DNA from: Lysobacter sp.
Lineage (GTDB): Bacteria > Pseudomonadota > Gammaproteobacteria > Xanthomonadales > Xanthomonadaceae
NCBI GenBank assembly: GCA_030151365.1
Contig: JASLDW010000099.1
Location: 1 to 64,000, forward strand
DNA: 64,000 nt
Direction of reading: 5' to 3'
Shown: positions 52,662-62,775 of the stretch, one piece after another
How positions within the stretch are numbered: the first letter of the stretch is position 1
How the letters are laid out: each line of letters opens with the position of its first letter
The notes under the pieces: model-generated
Database searches by the model: none
What the model was told of the DNA's origin: nothing
What the model saw: only the letters and a program-made list of their open reading frames with translations
Position numbers and translations under genes: made by a program

Positions 52662-54728
52662 ATGAGTCAACAGCTTCCGCTCCTGATCGAACTCGGCACC
52701 GACGAGTTGCCGGTCAAGGCGCTTCCCGGCCTCGCCCAGGCCTTCTTCGACGGCATTATGTCCGGACTGGAATCGCGCGGCATCGCTTTCGATCGCGACA
52801 ATGCCAAGCCGCTGTACACGCCGCGTCGACTCGCGGTGCTGCTGCCCGCGGTCGCCGACGAACAGCCGGAACAGGCCAGCGAAGTGCTGGGGCCGTATCT
52901 CAACATCGCGCTCGATGCCGACGGCAATCCGACCAAGGCACTGGAAGGTTTCGCGGCCAAGGCCGGCATCGACTGGACGCAGCTCGAACGCACCACCGAC
53001 AACAAGGGCGAACGCTTCGTCCATCGTTCGCGCCGTGCCGGCGCACGCACCGCCGACCTCTTGCCGGAGATCGTGCGCGAGGCGATCGCGGCGATGCCGA
53101 TCCCCAAGCCGATGCGCTGGGGCGACCATGATTACGCCTTCGCGCGTCCGGTGCACTGGCTGGTGCTGCTGTTCGGCAATGAGGTGGTCGATTGCGAACT
53201 GATGGGCACGAAGTCGGGACGCATGTCGCGCGGGCATCGCTTCATGCACGACAAGCCGGTGTGGATCAATGCCACCAATGATTACGTCGCCGCCCTGCGC
53301 GACGCCCACGTGCTGGTCGATGCCGACGAACGCCGCGAGCGCATCCGCGGCGAAGCGCAGCAGGCGGCGAAGACCGTCGGCGGCCATGCGCGCATCTCCG
53401 ATGATTTGCTGGAAGAGGTGAACGGACTGGTGGAATGGCCGGTCGCGGTCGCCTGCCAGTTCGAGCGCGAATTCCTTGCCGTGCCGCACGAAGCGCTGGT
53501 CTCCACCATGGAGACCAACCAGAAATTCTTCGCGGTGCTGGACGGCGCGCAGCAGTTGAGCGAGCACTTCATCGGCATCGCCAACATCGACTCGAAAGAT
53601 GCCGCGGAAGTGCGCAAGGGCTACGAACGCGTGATCCGCCCGCGCTTCGCCGACGCCAAGTTCTTCTTCGACGAAGACCTGAAGCAGGGCCTGCCCGCGA
53701 TGGGCGATGGCCTCAAGACCGTCACCTATCAGGCCAAGCTCGGCAGCGTCGCCGACAAGGTGGAACGCGTCGCCGCGCTTGCGGAAACGATCGCGAAACA
53801 GGTCGGCGCCGATCCGGCGCAGGCGCGCCGCGCCGCCGAGCTGTCGAAGAACGACCTGCAGTCGCGCATGGTCAACGAATTCCCGGAACTGCAGGGCATC
53901 GCCGGACGTCATTACGCCGCCGCTGGCGGTGAACCCAGCGAAATCGCACTGGCGATCGACGAAGCCTACCAGCCGCGCTATGCCGGCGACGATATCGCGC
54001 TGTCGCCGCTGGGCAAGGTGCTGGCGATCGCCGAACGCCTCGACACGCTGGCGGGTGGATTCGCCGCCGGGCTCAAGCCGACCGGCAACAAGGACCCGTT
54101 CGCGTTGCGGCGCAATGCGCTGGGACTGGCGCGCACGATCATCGAGAGCGGATTCGATCTCGATCTCATGCACCTCCTCGCCATCGCCAACGACGGACTC
54201 GCGGCGAAGAACGTCAAGGCCGACGTCAACGAGTTGTACGACTTCGTCCTTGACCGCCTGAAGGGCTACTACGGCGACAAGAGCGTGCCGGCGACCCACT
54301 TCAACGCCGTCGCCGGCAAGCGCCCGCATTCGCTCTACGACTTCGACCGCCGCATCGACGCCATCGGCGAGTTCGCCCAGCTGCCGGAAGCCGAGGCACT
54401 GGCCGCCGCCAACAAGCGCATCCGCAACATCCTGCGCAAGGCCGAAGGCGAGATCCCCGCCGGGATCGACCATGCGTTGCTGGTGGAACCGGCCGAGCTC
54501 GAACTCGGCGAAGCACTGGCCGCCACCGAAGCCGAGGTTCACGCCAATGGCCATGACTACGTCGCCGCACTGACCCGATTGGCACACCTGCGTCCGCACG
54601 TCGACAACTTCTTCGACAAGGTGATGGTCAATGCCGATGACCTCGCCATCCGCCGCAATCGCCTGGCGTTGCTCGGCCGACTCGATCGCCTGCTCGGCGG
54701 CATCGTCCAGCTCGACGCATTGGCCTGA
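52662..54728 (+). CDS. glyS: Glycyl-tRNA synthetase beta subunit
   Basis: 688-residue tRNA-binding subunit of the alpha2beta2 GlyRS. The start LLIELGTDELPVKALPGL is characteristic; further blocks are LYTPRRLAVLL, MRWGDHDYAFARPVHWLV and the HD-type region ELQGIAGRHYA; a C-terminal anticodon-binding region ends the protein. The ATG of MSQQLPLL is preceded by AAGG. An in-frame TTG nine codons earlier is less likely. A bidirectional terminator follows directly. Confidence 0.95.
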   Translation: MSQQLPLLIELGTDELPVKALPGLAQAFFDGIMSGLESRGIAFDRDNAKPLYTPRRLAVLLPAVADEQPEQASEVLGPYLNIALDADGNPTKALEGFAAKAGIDWTQLERTTDNKGERFVHRSRRAGARTADLLPEIVREAIAAMPIPKPMRWGDHDYAFARPVHWLVLLFGNEVVDCELMGTKSGRMSRGHRFMHDKPVWINATNDYVAALRDAHVLVDADERRERIRGEAQQAAKTVGGHARISDDLLEEVNGLVEWPVAVACQFEREFLAVPHEALVSTMETNQKFFAVLDGAQQLSEHFIGIANIDSKDAAEVRKGYERVIRPRFADAKFFFDEDLKQGLPAMGDGLKTVTYQAKLGSVADKVERVAALAETIAKQVGADPAQARRAAELSKNDLQSRMVNEFPELQGIAGRHYAAAGGEPSEIALAIDEAYQPRYAGDDIALSPLGKVLAIAERLDTLAGGFAAGLKPTGNKDPFALRRNALGLARTIIESGFDLDLMHLLAIANDGLAAKNVKADVNELYDFVLDRLKGYYGDKSVPATHFNAVAGKRPHSLYDFDRRIDAIGEFAQLPEAEALAAANKRIRNILRKAEGEIPAGIDHALLVEPAELELGEALAATEAEVHANGHDYVAALTRLAHLRPHVDNFFDKVMVNADDLAIRRNRLALLGRLDRLLGGIVQLDALA

Positions 54729-54750
54729 GCATCACCGCAGCATCAACAAA

Positions 54751-54775
54751 AAAGCCCGGCAATGCCGGGCTTTTT
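54751..54775. terminator. Bidirectional rho-independent terminator between glyS and the RND permease gene
   Basis: GCCCGGC-AAT-GCCGGGC forms a 7-bp GC stem, with A-rich sequence before and a T run after, so it can end transcripts from both convergent genes. Confidence 0.9.
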
Positions 54776-54787
54776 CGTGCGTGACGA

Positions 54788-57700
54788 TCAGCCTTCGATC
54801 GTTTTCGGTGCGTGCGGCGGCCGGCGATGGAACTTGCGCGCCATCCAGCTTCCGAAATCGTCGAGCACGGTGTAGGTCGCCGGTATCACGATCAGACTGA
54901 GCAACGTCGAGGTGATCAGTCCGCCGATCACCGCCACCGCCATCGGCGCGCGGAAGCTGGAATCGCCGGAGAAACCGAGCGCCAGCGGCAACATGCCGGC
55001 GCCCATTGCGATCGTCGTCATCAGCACCGGGCGGGCGCGCTTGTGGCAGGCATCGATCACCGCCTCGTGCTGGCTCATGCCCTGTTCGTCCTCGGCCATC
55101 ACTGCGTAATCGACCAACAGGATCGAATTCTTGGTGGCGATGCCGATCAGCATCAGCAGGCCGATCAGCGCCGGCAGCGACAGCATGTTCTGGGTGATCA
55201 GCAACGCACCGAAGGCGCCGCCCGCGCACAGCGGGATCGCCGCAAGAATGGTCACGGGTTGCGTGGCGTGGTTGAACAGCAGCAACAGCACCATGTAGAT
55301 GCAGACGATGCCGGCGATCATCGCCATCAGGAAGCCGGTGAACAGCTCGACGAAGATTTCGGCGTCGCCGGTGTTCTGGAACTGCACGCCCGCCGGCAGG
55401 CGCTTCACCGACGGCAGCGCCTGCACTTCCTTCATCACGTCGCCCAGCGGGCGCCCATTGAGTTCGGCGGTGAGCGTGACATTGCGCTGGCGCTTGTAGC
55501 GCGAGATCACCGACGGTCCGCTGCCCTGGCGAATGTCGGCGACCGCATCCAGCGGCACCGCGCCGGCCTTGCCGCGCACCTTCATGCGGCTGATGGTCGC
55601 GGGATCCTGCAGCTGGTCGAGCGCGAAACCGACGCGGATCGGGATCTGGCGATCGGCGAGGTTGAGCTTGGGCAGGCGCTGCACGTAATCGCCGGCAGTA
55701 GCAATTCTCGCGGCTTCGGCGATCGTCGCGGTCGACACGCCGAGATCGGCGGCGCGCGCGGAGTCTGGGCGGATCTGCAGCTCCGGACGCAGCAACGACG
55801 CCGACGAGGAAATGCTGCCGATGCCCTGGATCGTGTGCAGGTCGCGTTCGACGGCCGCCGCCGCGCTTTCCAGTTTGTCGGGATCGTCGCCGGCCAGCAC
55901 CAGCATCATCTGCTGGCCCGGTTCGCTGCTGATGTAGCTGATCTTCACGCCAGGCAGATCGGCCAGGGCGACGCGCGCGGCCTGCTCCAGCTGCTCCTGC
56001 GAACGCTTGCGGTCGTCCTTGCTGCCCCAGTCGAGCACCAGCGTGGCGCGCCGCACGTCGGCAACGCCGGACTTCGCGGGATCGCCGACGTCGGGCACGC
56101 TGCCGACCATCGTGAACACCTGCTTGAGTTCGGGAATCGCCGCCTTCAGCTTGTTGCGGGCGATTTCGGCGATGCGCGAAGTGTCCTCGATGCGCGTGCC
56201 GGGCGCGAGTTCGACACTCAGATTGCTGAGGCCGCGATCGCCGGGCGGAATGAAGGTCGCGGGAATGAAGGGCACGATCAGCAACGACGCGATGAACAGC
56301 GCTGTCGCCATCAACAGCGTTTTCCAGCGATTGTTCAACACCCAGTCGACCAGCTTGAGATAGCGCGTCATCAGCTTGCCGTCGGGCTGTTCATGGCCAT
56401 GCGCGCCCTTCAGCGTGTAGGCCGCCATCATCGGCGTCAACAGGCGCGCGACCAGCAGCGAGAACAGCACCGCGGTCGCCGCGGTCCAGCCGAATTCGCG
56501 GAAGAACTTGCCGGCGATGCCGGGCATGAACGCGACCGGCACGAACACCGCCGCCAGCGTCATCGAGGTCGCGATCACCGCGGTACCGATTTCATCGGCG
56601 GCTTCGCGCGCGGCTTCGAGCGGCGACTTGCCGCTGCCGAGATGGCGCACGATGTTCTCGATCTCGACGATGGCGTCGTCGACCAGGATGCCGACCACCA
56701 CCGACATCGCCAGCAACGTGATGATGTTGAGGGTGAACCCGAGCCACCAGATCACCGCGAATGTCGGAATGATCGACAACGGCAGCGCCACTGCCGACAC
56801 CCAGGTCGCGCGCCAGTCGCGCAGGAACAGCCACACCACCAGCAGCGCAAGCAACGCGCCCTCGAACAGCATCTCCATCGAGGACGTGTAGCTGGTCTTG
56901 GTTTCGACGGTATTGTCGGTGACGAGGTTGAAGGCGATCTCCGGATGCGCCTTGTGCAAATCCGCCAACGCCGCCTCGACGCCCGCCTTCACCTTGAGTT
57001 CGTCGGAACCACGGGTGCGCGACATCGAGAAGCCGACCACCGGCTTGCCATCGAGGAAGGCGGCCTGGGTCGGATCGGCGGCGGCGTCGGTGATCGTCGC
57101 GATCGACGACAACCGCACCGCGCGTCCGTCGGCCAGGGCGATGCTGTAGTCGCGCAACTGCTGCGCATCCTTCACCGTGCCGATGGTGCGGATGGTCTGT
57201 TCGGCACCCCCGAGTTCCGACTTGCCGCCGGGACGTTCGACCTGCATCGCCAGCAATTGCTGGCTGACTTCGCCGGCAGTGACGCCGAAGGCTTCCAGCG
57301 CCTGCGGATCGAGATCGACGCGCACCTGGCGATCGATGCCACCGATGCGATTGACCGCGGCCACGCCTTCGACGCCGTAGACGGCGCGGGCGACATCGCG
57401 ATCGACGAACCACGACAGCTCGTCGGCCGTCATGTTCGGCGCCGACACCGAGAACGTCAGCAGCGATCCGCCGATGTTCACCTTGGAGACGATCGGCTCC
57501 TGGATGTCCTGCGGCAGGTTGGTGCGGATGCGCGTGACTGCGTCCTTGGTGTCGTTCAACGCCACCAGCAGGTCGGTATCGAGGTTGAACTCGATCGCGG
57601 TGGTCGACGTGCCCTCGACCACCGTCGAGGTGACGCGCTTGATGCCGTTGATGGTGGCGACCGAGTCCTCGATCTTGCGGGTGACCTCGGTTTCAAGCTG

Positions 57701-57883
57701 CGATGGCGACGCGCCCGGCTGCACCACCGTCACCACCGTCATCGGGAAGGCGATGTCGGGGAAACGCGCCACCGGCAGCTTGTGGTAGCCCCACAAACCG
57801 GCAACGCACAACACGAAGAAGACCATCAGCGCCGGCAACGGCCGCTTGATCGCCCACGACGAAACGCTGCCACCGCCACTCAC
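54788..57883 (-). CDS. RND-family efflux permease (AcrB/MexF-like)
   Basis: 1031-residue inner-membrane proton-driven efflux pump with twelve helices and two large periplasmic loops. Hallmarks are ARFPDIAFPMTVVTVVQPGAS at the N-terminus, the proton-relay pair in VVVGILVDDAIVEIEN, FMPGIAGKFFREFG, and GIATKNSILLVDYA in the second half. Start is GTG, overlapping the membrane-fusion gene by 4 bases (GTGA). No outer-membrane TolC partner gene is in the window. The substrate range is unknown. Confidence 0.93.
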   Translation of the reverse strand: MSGGGSVSSWAIKRPLPALMVFFVLCVAGLWGYHKLPVARFPDIAFPMTVVTVVQPGASPSQLETEVTRKIEDSVATINGIKRVTSTVVEGTSTTAIEFNLDTDLLVALNDTKDAVTRIRTNLPQDIQEPIVSKVNIGGSLLTFSVSAPNMTADELSWFVDRDVARAVYGVEGVAAVNRIGGIDRQVRVDLDPQALEAFGVTAGEVSQQLLAMQVERPGGKSELGGAEQTIRTIGTVKDAQQLRDYSIALADGRAVRLSSIATITDAAADPTQAAFLDGKPVVGFSMSRTRGSDELKVKAGVEAALADLHKAHPEIAFNLVTDNTVETKTSYTSSMEMLFEGALLALLVVWLFLRDWRATWVSAVALPLSIIPTFAVIWWLGFTLNIITLLAMSVVVGILVDDAIVEIENIVRHLGSGKSPLEAAREAADEIGTAVIATSMTLAAVFVPVAFMPGIAGKFFREFGWTAATAVLFSLLVARLLTPMMAAYTLKGAHGHEQPDGKLMTRYLKLVDWVLNNRWKTLLMATALFIASLLIVPFIPATFIPPGDRGLSNLSVELAPGTRIEDTSRIAEIARNKLKAAIPELKQVFTMVGSVPDVGDPAKSGVADVRRATLVLDWGSKDDRKRSQEQLEQAARVALADLPGVKISYISSEPGQQMMLVLAGDDPDKLESAAAAVERDLHTIQGIGSISSSASLLRPELQIRPDSARAADLGVSTATIAEAARIATAGDYVQRLPKLNLADRQIPIRVGFALDQLQDPATISRMKVRGKAGAVPLDAVADIRQGSGPSVISRYKRQRNVTLTAELNGRPLGDVMKEVQALPSVKRLPAGVQFQNTGDAEIFVELFTGFLMAMIAGIVCIYMVLLLLFNHATQPVTILAAIPLCAGGAFGALLITQNMLSLPALIGLLMLIGIATKNSILLVDYAVMAEDEQGMSQHEAVIDACHKRARPVLMTTIAMGAGMLPLALGFSGDSSFRAPMAVAVIGGLITSTLLSLIVIPATYTVLDDFGSWMARKFHRRPPHAPKTIEG

Positions 57884-59013
57884 GGAGCGGTGCCTGCATT
57901 CGTGGAATGGGTGGCAGTCGCGGCATTGGTCGTGCTCGCGGCAACCACTTTCACCACGTCACCGTCGGCGAGGAAGCCGGTGCCCTCGACCACCACGCGA
58001 TCGCCGGCCTTGAGGCCGCGCAGCACCTGGACCTGGCCGCCATCCTTGTTGCCGGTTTCGATCCGCGTCGCGTGCACCTTGTTCTGCGCATCGACCACGA
58101 ACACGGTCTGGAAGCCGTCGCGCAACACGATCGCCGCCGCCGGCACCACGGGCGAATCGGCGAGGCTGGTGTCGATGCGGCCTTCGAGATAGCTGCCCGG
58201 GTGCAGGCCTTCGGGATTCGGCAGATCGGCGTAAATGGTGCCGGTGCGCGTGCTGGCATCGACGCCCGGGCTCACCGCGCGCACGCGGCCTTCCACGGTT
58301 TCACCATCACGGCCATGCAGAGCAATGCGATCGCCGGGCTTGACCAGCGACAATTGCGACGACGGCAGTTCCGCGCGCCATTCCAGCTTGCCGTCGCGGA
58401 TCAGGCGCATCAGCTCGGTGCCGGCGCCGACGATCTGCCCCGGCTGCACCAACCGCTTGGAGATCTGTCCGTTCGCCGGTGCGCGCAACTCCGCGAAGCT
58501 GCGTTGCAGCGCCGACGTGTCGCGTGCGGCCTGCGCGGTCGCGAGCTGGGCATCGGCCTGCTGCTTGGCCGCGCGTAACTGGTCGAGCTGCGACGCGCTG
58601 ATGAAGTGATCCTTGGCCAGGCCTTCGCCACGCACCAGGTTCGATTTCGCGAGATCGGCGCCGGCCTGCGCCTGCTTCAGGTTGGCGTTCGCCTGCGCGA
58701 GTCCGGCGTCGAGCATGCGATGGTCGAGCGTGAGCAGCACCTGTCCCGCCTTCACCCACTGGCCGACATCGACCTTGAGCGCGGTGACGCGCTGTCCGCT
58801 GACTTCCACGCCGAGTTGCATTTCCTCCACCGGCGACACCGGTCCCGACACGGTGAGGCCGTTGGCAACCTGCTTCTGCAGCACCGGCACCACGCTGACC
58901 GTCAGCGCGGGTTCGGCGGCCTTGGCGGCGGCATCGTCCTTCTTCTTGCAACCGGGCAACACGAGGACGAGCAGGCAGGCGGCGCATGCGAGCCCGCGGA
59001 TCGACGATGACAT
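57880..59013 (-). CDS. RND efflux periplasmic adaptor (membrane fusion lipoprotein)
   Basis: 377-residue lipoprotein; the lipobox LPGC places lipidation at Cys22. A biotinyl-lipoyl-like half-site (GQRVTALKVDVGQWVKAGQVLLTLD), an alpha-helical hairpin (about 95-165), the second half-site (AELRAPANGQISKRLVQPGQIV) and beta-barrel region follow in the order of HlyD/MexE adaptors. It bridges the RND permease with an outer-membrane channel. It is the first gene of the pair and is translationally coupled to the permease. Confidence 0.93.
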   Translation of the reverse strand: MSSSIRGLACAACLLVLVLPGCKKKDDAAAKAAEPALTVSVVPVLQKQVANGLTVSGPVSPVEEMQLGVEVSGQRVTALKVDVGQWVKAGQVLLTLDHRMLDAGLAQANANLKQAQAGADLAKSNLVRGEGLAKDHFISASQLDQLRAAKQQADAQLATAQAARDTSALQRSFAELRAPANGQISKRLVQPGQIVGAGTELMRLIRDGKLEWRAELPSSQLSLVKPGDRIALHGRDGETVEGRVRAVSPGVDASTRTGTIYADLPNPEGLHPGSYLEGRIDTSLADSPVVPAAAIVLRDGFQTVFVVDAQNKVHATRIETGNKDGGQVQVLRGLKAGDRVVVEGTGFLADGDVVKVVAASTTNAATATHSTNAGTAP

Positions 59014-59069
59014 GGAACGCTTCCGGAAGAGGATCTTCCGCGAAGTTTAACCTGTTAACATTCGCCCTG

Positions 59070-59870
59070 TCATGGTGCCGGCAGGCGGAAAAACGCGCGC
59101 GCGGCGTCCGTGCTCGCGATCGCGGCTTCCTGCATCGCGACGCCGCGATCGCGCGCCAGTTCCTCGACGATATGGGCGAGGAACGCCGGTTCGTTGCGGC
59201 GATCCTTCGGCATCGGCTTCAGCGTGCGCGGCAGCAGATAGGGCGCATCGGTCTCGATCATCAGGCGATTGGCCGGAACGTGCTTCACCAGCTCGCGCAG
59301 ATGCGCGCCTCGGCGTTCGTCGCACAGCCAGCCGGTGATGCCGACGTGCCAGTCGTTGTCGAGATAGTCGAACAGTTCTTCGCGCGTGCCGGTGAAGCAG
59401 TGCACCACCGCCGGCCCGAGCTTGCCGTCGAAGTTCTTCATCATCGCCATGAAGTCGGCATGCGCGTCGCGCTGATGCAGGAACAGCGGCTTGCCGGTAT
59501 CGACCGCGATCTGCAACTGGCGCTCGAAGGCGTTGCGTTGCGACGGTCGCGGCGAGAAGTCGCGGAAATAGTCGAGGCCGCACTCGCCCACCGCCACCAC
59601 TTCCGGATGCGCGTGCAGCGCGCGCATCTCGGCATCGCATTCGTTGGTGTACTCGGTCGCATGGTGCGGATGGACGCCGGCGGTCGCGAACAGCGTGCCC
59701 GGATGCGCCTGCGCCAGTTGCAGCGCCTTGGGCGAATGTTCGCGGCTGGCGCCGGTGACGACCAGCTGCGCCACGCCCGCGGCGCGCGCGCGCGCGAGCA
59801 CGGCGTCGCGGTCGCGATCGAAGCTGTCGTGGGTCAGGTTGGCGCCGATGTCGATGAGCTGCATGCGCAT
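59070..59870 (-). CDS. tatD: TatD-family deoxyribonuclease
   Basis: Metal-dependent 3'-5' exonuclease of 266 residues. The N-terminus IDIGANLTHDSF matches true TatD, and the metal-binding GVHPHHATE, GECGLDYFRDFSP (Glu), PLFLHQRDA (His), VHCFTGT and ETDAPYLLP motifs are complete. An alternative start two codons later is possible. It is divergent from hrpB. Confidence 0.93.
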   Translation of the reverse strand: MRMQLIDIGANLTHDSFDRDRDAVLARARAAGVAQLVVTGASREHSPKALQLAQAHPGTLFATAGVHPHHATEYTNECDAEMRALHAHPEVVAVGECGLDYFRDFSPRPSQRNAFERQLQIAVDTGKPLFLHQRDAHADFMAMMKNFDGKLGPAVVHCFTGTREELFDYLDNDWHVGITGWLCDERRGAHLRELVKHVPANRLMIETDAPYLLPRTLKPMPKDRRNEPAFLAHIVEELARDRGVAMQEAAIASTDAARAFFRLPAP

Positions 59871-59909
59871 AGTTTAGAGGGTGCGTTCCGCACCCCGTAT
59901 CCTTGCCGG

Positions 59910-62402
59910 GTGAATCGCCCCGACTTCCCCATCGCCGCCATCCTGCCCGAGCTGCGCGCTGTACTGGCGACGCAGACGCGCCTGGTGCTGGAAGCGCCGC
60001 CCGGCGCCGGCAAGACCACCCAACTTCCGTTGGCGTTGCTGGATGAAGCCTGGCTCGCCGGCCGCAAGATCCTGATGCTGGAACCGCGCCGCGTCGCCGC
60101 GCGTGCCGCGGCCGGCTTCATGGCCGCGCAACTGGGCGAACGCGTCGGCGAGACGGTCGGCTATCGCATTCGTTTCGAGAACAAGGTCTCCGCGCGCACC
60201 CGCATCGAGGTGGTCACCGAGGGCATCCTTACCCGCATGCTGCAGGACGATCCGCTGCTCGACGGCATCGGCGCGATCCTGTTCGACGAATTCCACGAAC
60301 GCCATCTCGCCAGCGATCTCGGCCTTGCGCTGGCGCTCGATGTGCAGGCCTCGGTGCGCGACGACCTGCGCATCGTGGTGATGTCGGCCACGCTCGACGG
60401 CGAATCGCTCGCCCGCTGGCTCGACGCCCCGCGCATCAGCAGCGCCGGCCGCAGTTTCCCGGTGCATGTCGGCCATTTCGCGGCACGCCGCGACGAAGCA
60501 CTCGAACATCAGGTGAAGCGCGCGGTGGAAGAGGCCATCGCCACGCATCCCGGCGACGTCCTGGTCTTCCTGCCGGGATTGCGCGAGATCACCAAGACGC
60601 AACGCCTGCTCGACGATGCGCTGCGCGATGTCGATGTCCTCGCCCTGCACGGCGAATTGCCGGTCGAGCAGCAATCGAAACTGTTGCAGCCCGGCGATCG
60701 CCGTCGCGTGGTGCTGGCGACCAATGTCGCCGAATCCAGCCTGACCCTGCCCGGCGTGCGCGTGGTGATCGACAGCGGGCTCGCCCGCGAACCGCGCTTC
60801 GATCCCAACAGCGGCTTCTCGCGGCTGGACACGGTGGCGATCGCGCAATCTTCCGCCGACCAGCGCGCGGGCCGTGCCGGCCGTGTCGCCGAGGGACACG
60901 CCTACCGACTCTGGCCGGAATCGAAGCGACTCGATCCGCAGCGCCGCCCGGAACTCGTGCAGGTGGATCTCGCCGCGCTGGTGCTGGAACTCGCGGCCTG
61001 GGGCGGCAGCGAACTGCGTTTCGTCGATGCGCCGCCGCCGGGGCACCTCGCGTCCGCGCGCGATCTGCTGCAACGCCTCGAAGCGATCGCGTCCGACAGC
61101 CATATCACGGAGCGCGGCCGACGCATGCTCGCGCTCGGCACCCATCCGCGACTGGCGGCGATGCTGTTGTCCGCGCACGACGCAACGACCCGCGCCCTCG
61201 CCTGCGATCTCGCGGCGTTGCTGGAAGCGCGCGATCCGTTGCGCAGTCGCAGCGATGCCCTGGCCGATCGCTGGCAGGCGCTGGCGGCGTTCCGCGCCGG
61301 TCGCACGCCAGCGGACGCCAACCGCTCCGCGCTGGCCGCCATCGATGCCGCGTCGTCGCAATGGCGCCGCCGTCTGCGCGTCGATGCAGCATCGCCCGCC
61401 CAGGTTCCCGCGCACGCACTCGGCATCCTGCTGGCACACGCCTATCCCGATCGCATCGCCCGCCAGCATCCCTCCGATCCGCGCCGCTACCAGTTGAGCA
61501 ATGGCCGCAGCGCGCGCCTGTTCGACGACAGCGCGCTTTATGGCGAACCGTGGCTAGTGGTGGGCGAACTGCGCCACGAGGCGCGCGATGCGCTGATCCT
61601 GCGCGGCCTGCCGGTCGACGAACAGCGCCTGCGCGAGGATTTCGCCGCGCACTGGCGCGAATCCGACGAGGTGCGCTGGGATGATGCGAAACAGGCGCTG
61701 GTCAGCGAACGCATCGAACGTTTCGACGGCATCGTGCTGTCGGCTCGGCCGGCCGGGAACATCGATCCGGATCTCGCCGCATCCGCGCTCACCGCCGCCG
61801 TGCGCGACAACGAACTCGACCTGCTGCCGTGGAACGACACGCTCGCGCAATGGCGCATCCGCGTGCAATGCCTGCGCGCATGGATGCCGGAACTCGGTTT
61901 GCCCGACCTGTCGGATGCCGCGTTGCTGGCGACGCTCGACGACTGGTTGCGCCCCGCCTTCGCCGGCCTGCGCCGGATCGATGCGCTGGAATCGTCCGTG
62001 CTGTCGGATGCGCTGCGCGGACAAGTCGAGTGGTCGTTGCGCCAACGCATCGATGCATTGGCGCCGACGCGCATCCTCGTTCCTTCCGGCCTCGAACGCG
62101 CGATCGAATACGCCCTGCACGACGATGGCACGCCGGCGTCACCGATACTCGCAGTCAAGCTTCAGGAACTGTTCGGTTTGGCGGAGACGCCACGCATCGC
62201 CGAAGGCCGCATCGCGTTGACGCTGCACCTGCTGTCGCCCGGCGGACGCCCGTTGCAGGTCACGCAGGACCTGCGCGGCTTCTGGGACCGCACCTATCCG
62301 GAAGTGAAGAAGGAGATGAAGGGCCGTTATCCCCGGCATCCGTGGCCGGACGACCCGTGGAACGCGACCGCGACGCATCGGGCAAAGCCGCGCGGGACAT
62401 AA
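59910..62402 (+). CDS. hrpB: ATP-dependent helicase HrpB
   Basis: DEAH-like superfamily 2 RNA helicase of 830 residues. Walker A APPGAGKTT (GAGK at 32-35), the Walker B variant DEFH (126-129), motif III SATLDG, motif VI QRAGRAGR and the C-terminal HrpB domain ending KGRYPRHPWPDDPW are all present. Translation starts at GTG (VNRPDFPIAAIL), 39 bases from the divergent tatD start. Role in RNA metabolism is not defined; its name does not refer to type III secretion. Confidence 0.93.
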   Translation: MNRPDFPIAAILPELRAVLATQTRLVLEAPPGAGKTTQLPLALLDEAWLAGRKILMLEPRRVAARAAAGFMAAQLGERVGETVGYRIRFENKVSARTRIEVVTEGILTRMLQDDPLLDGIGAILFDEFHERHLASDLGLALALDVQASVRDDLRIVVMSATLDGESLARWLDAPRISSAGRSFPVHVGHFAARRDEALEHQVKRAVEEAIATHPGDVLVFLPGLREITKTQRLLDDALRDVDVLALHGELPVEQQSKLLQPGDRRRVVLATNVAESSLTLPGVRVVIDSGLAREPRFDPNSGFSRLDTVAIAQSSADQRAGRAGRVAEGHAYRLWPESKRLDPQRRPELVQVDLAALVLELAAWGGSELRFVDAPPPGHLASARDLLQRLEAIASDSHITERGRRMLALGTHPRLAAMLLSAHDATTRALACDLAALLEARDPLRSRSDALADRWQALAAFRAGRTPADANRSALAAIDAASSQWRRRLRVDAASPAQVPAHALGILLAHAYPDRIARQHPSDPRRYQLSNGRSARLFDDSALYGEPWLVVGELRHEARDALILRGLPVDEQRLREDFAAHWRESDEVRWDDAKQALVSERIERFDGIVLSARPAGNIDPDLAASALTAAVRDNELDLLPWNDTLAQWRIRVQCLRAWMPELGLPDLSDAALLATLDDWLRPAFAGLRRIDALESSVLSDALRGQVEWSLRQRIDALAPTRILVPSGLERAIEYALHDDGTPASPILAVKLQELFGLAETPRIAEGRIALTLHLLSPGGRPLQVTQDLRGFWDRTYPEVKKEMKGRYPRHPWPDDPWNATATHRAKPRGT

Positions 62403-62462
62403 CTCACGCCATCGCAACATCCCGCGACCGACACTGTCCGCCTACCCGCACGGACATCCGCC

Positions 62463-62774
62463 ATGAGCAAATTCGATGCCTATACCGATCGCGTGGTCGA
62501 TCTCGCCGACAGGGTCGGCGGCGCGGTGAAGGATCATCTCCCCGATCGCGCGCTGCAGTGGATCGAAACCGGCGCCGCCATCGGCGCAGTCAGGACCGGC
62601 ACCCGCGTGGCGAGCAAGTTCGTCAGGCGCAACCCGGCGATCGCCGTTGCCGCCGTCGCGGGCGCCGGACTGCTGTGGTATGCCGCGCGCCGGCGCGCCA
62701 AGCGCATCCAGGCGGAAGAAGGCGAGGCCATCGACGGCGAATCGCGCCGCGTCGCCAGCATCCGCCATAGTTGA
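62463..62774 (+). CDS. Small single-pass membrane protein
   Basis: 103-residue protein of unknown function: an amphipathic N-terminal half (MSKFDAYTDRVVDLADRV), a hydrophobic helix near 58-75 (NPAIAVAAVAGAGLLWYAA), then a basic RRRAKR and an acidic end. The layout resembles ElaB/YqjD-like proteins, which anchor at the membrane via a C-terminal helix, but sequence similarity is weak. ACGGA precedes the ATG. It ends one base from the convergent kinase gene. Confidence 0.65.
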   Translation: MSKFDAYTDRVVDLADRVGGAVKDHLPDRALQWIETGAAIGAVRTGTRVASKFVRRNPAIAVAAVAGAGLLWYAARRRAKRIQAEEGEAIDGESRRVASIRHS

Positions 62775-62775
62775 C

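Noticed and set aside
58986..59909. 308-codon N-terminal extension of HrpB
   Set aside because: It runs antisense through tatD and has shadow composition. HrpB similarity begins at the GTG at 59910 and the family length is then correct.
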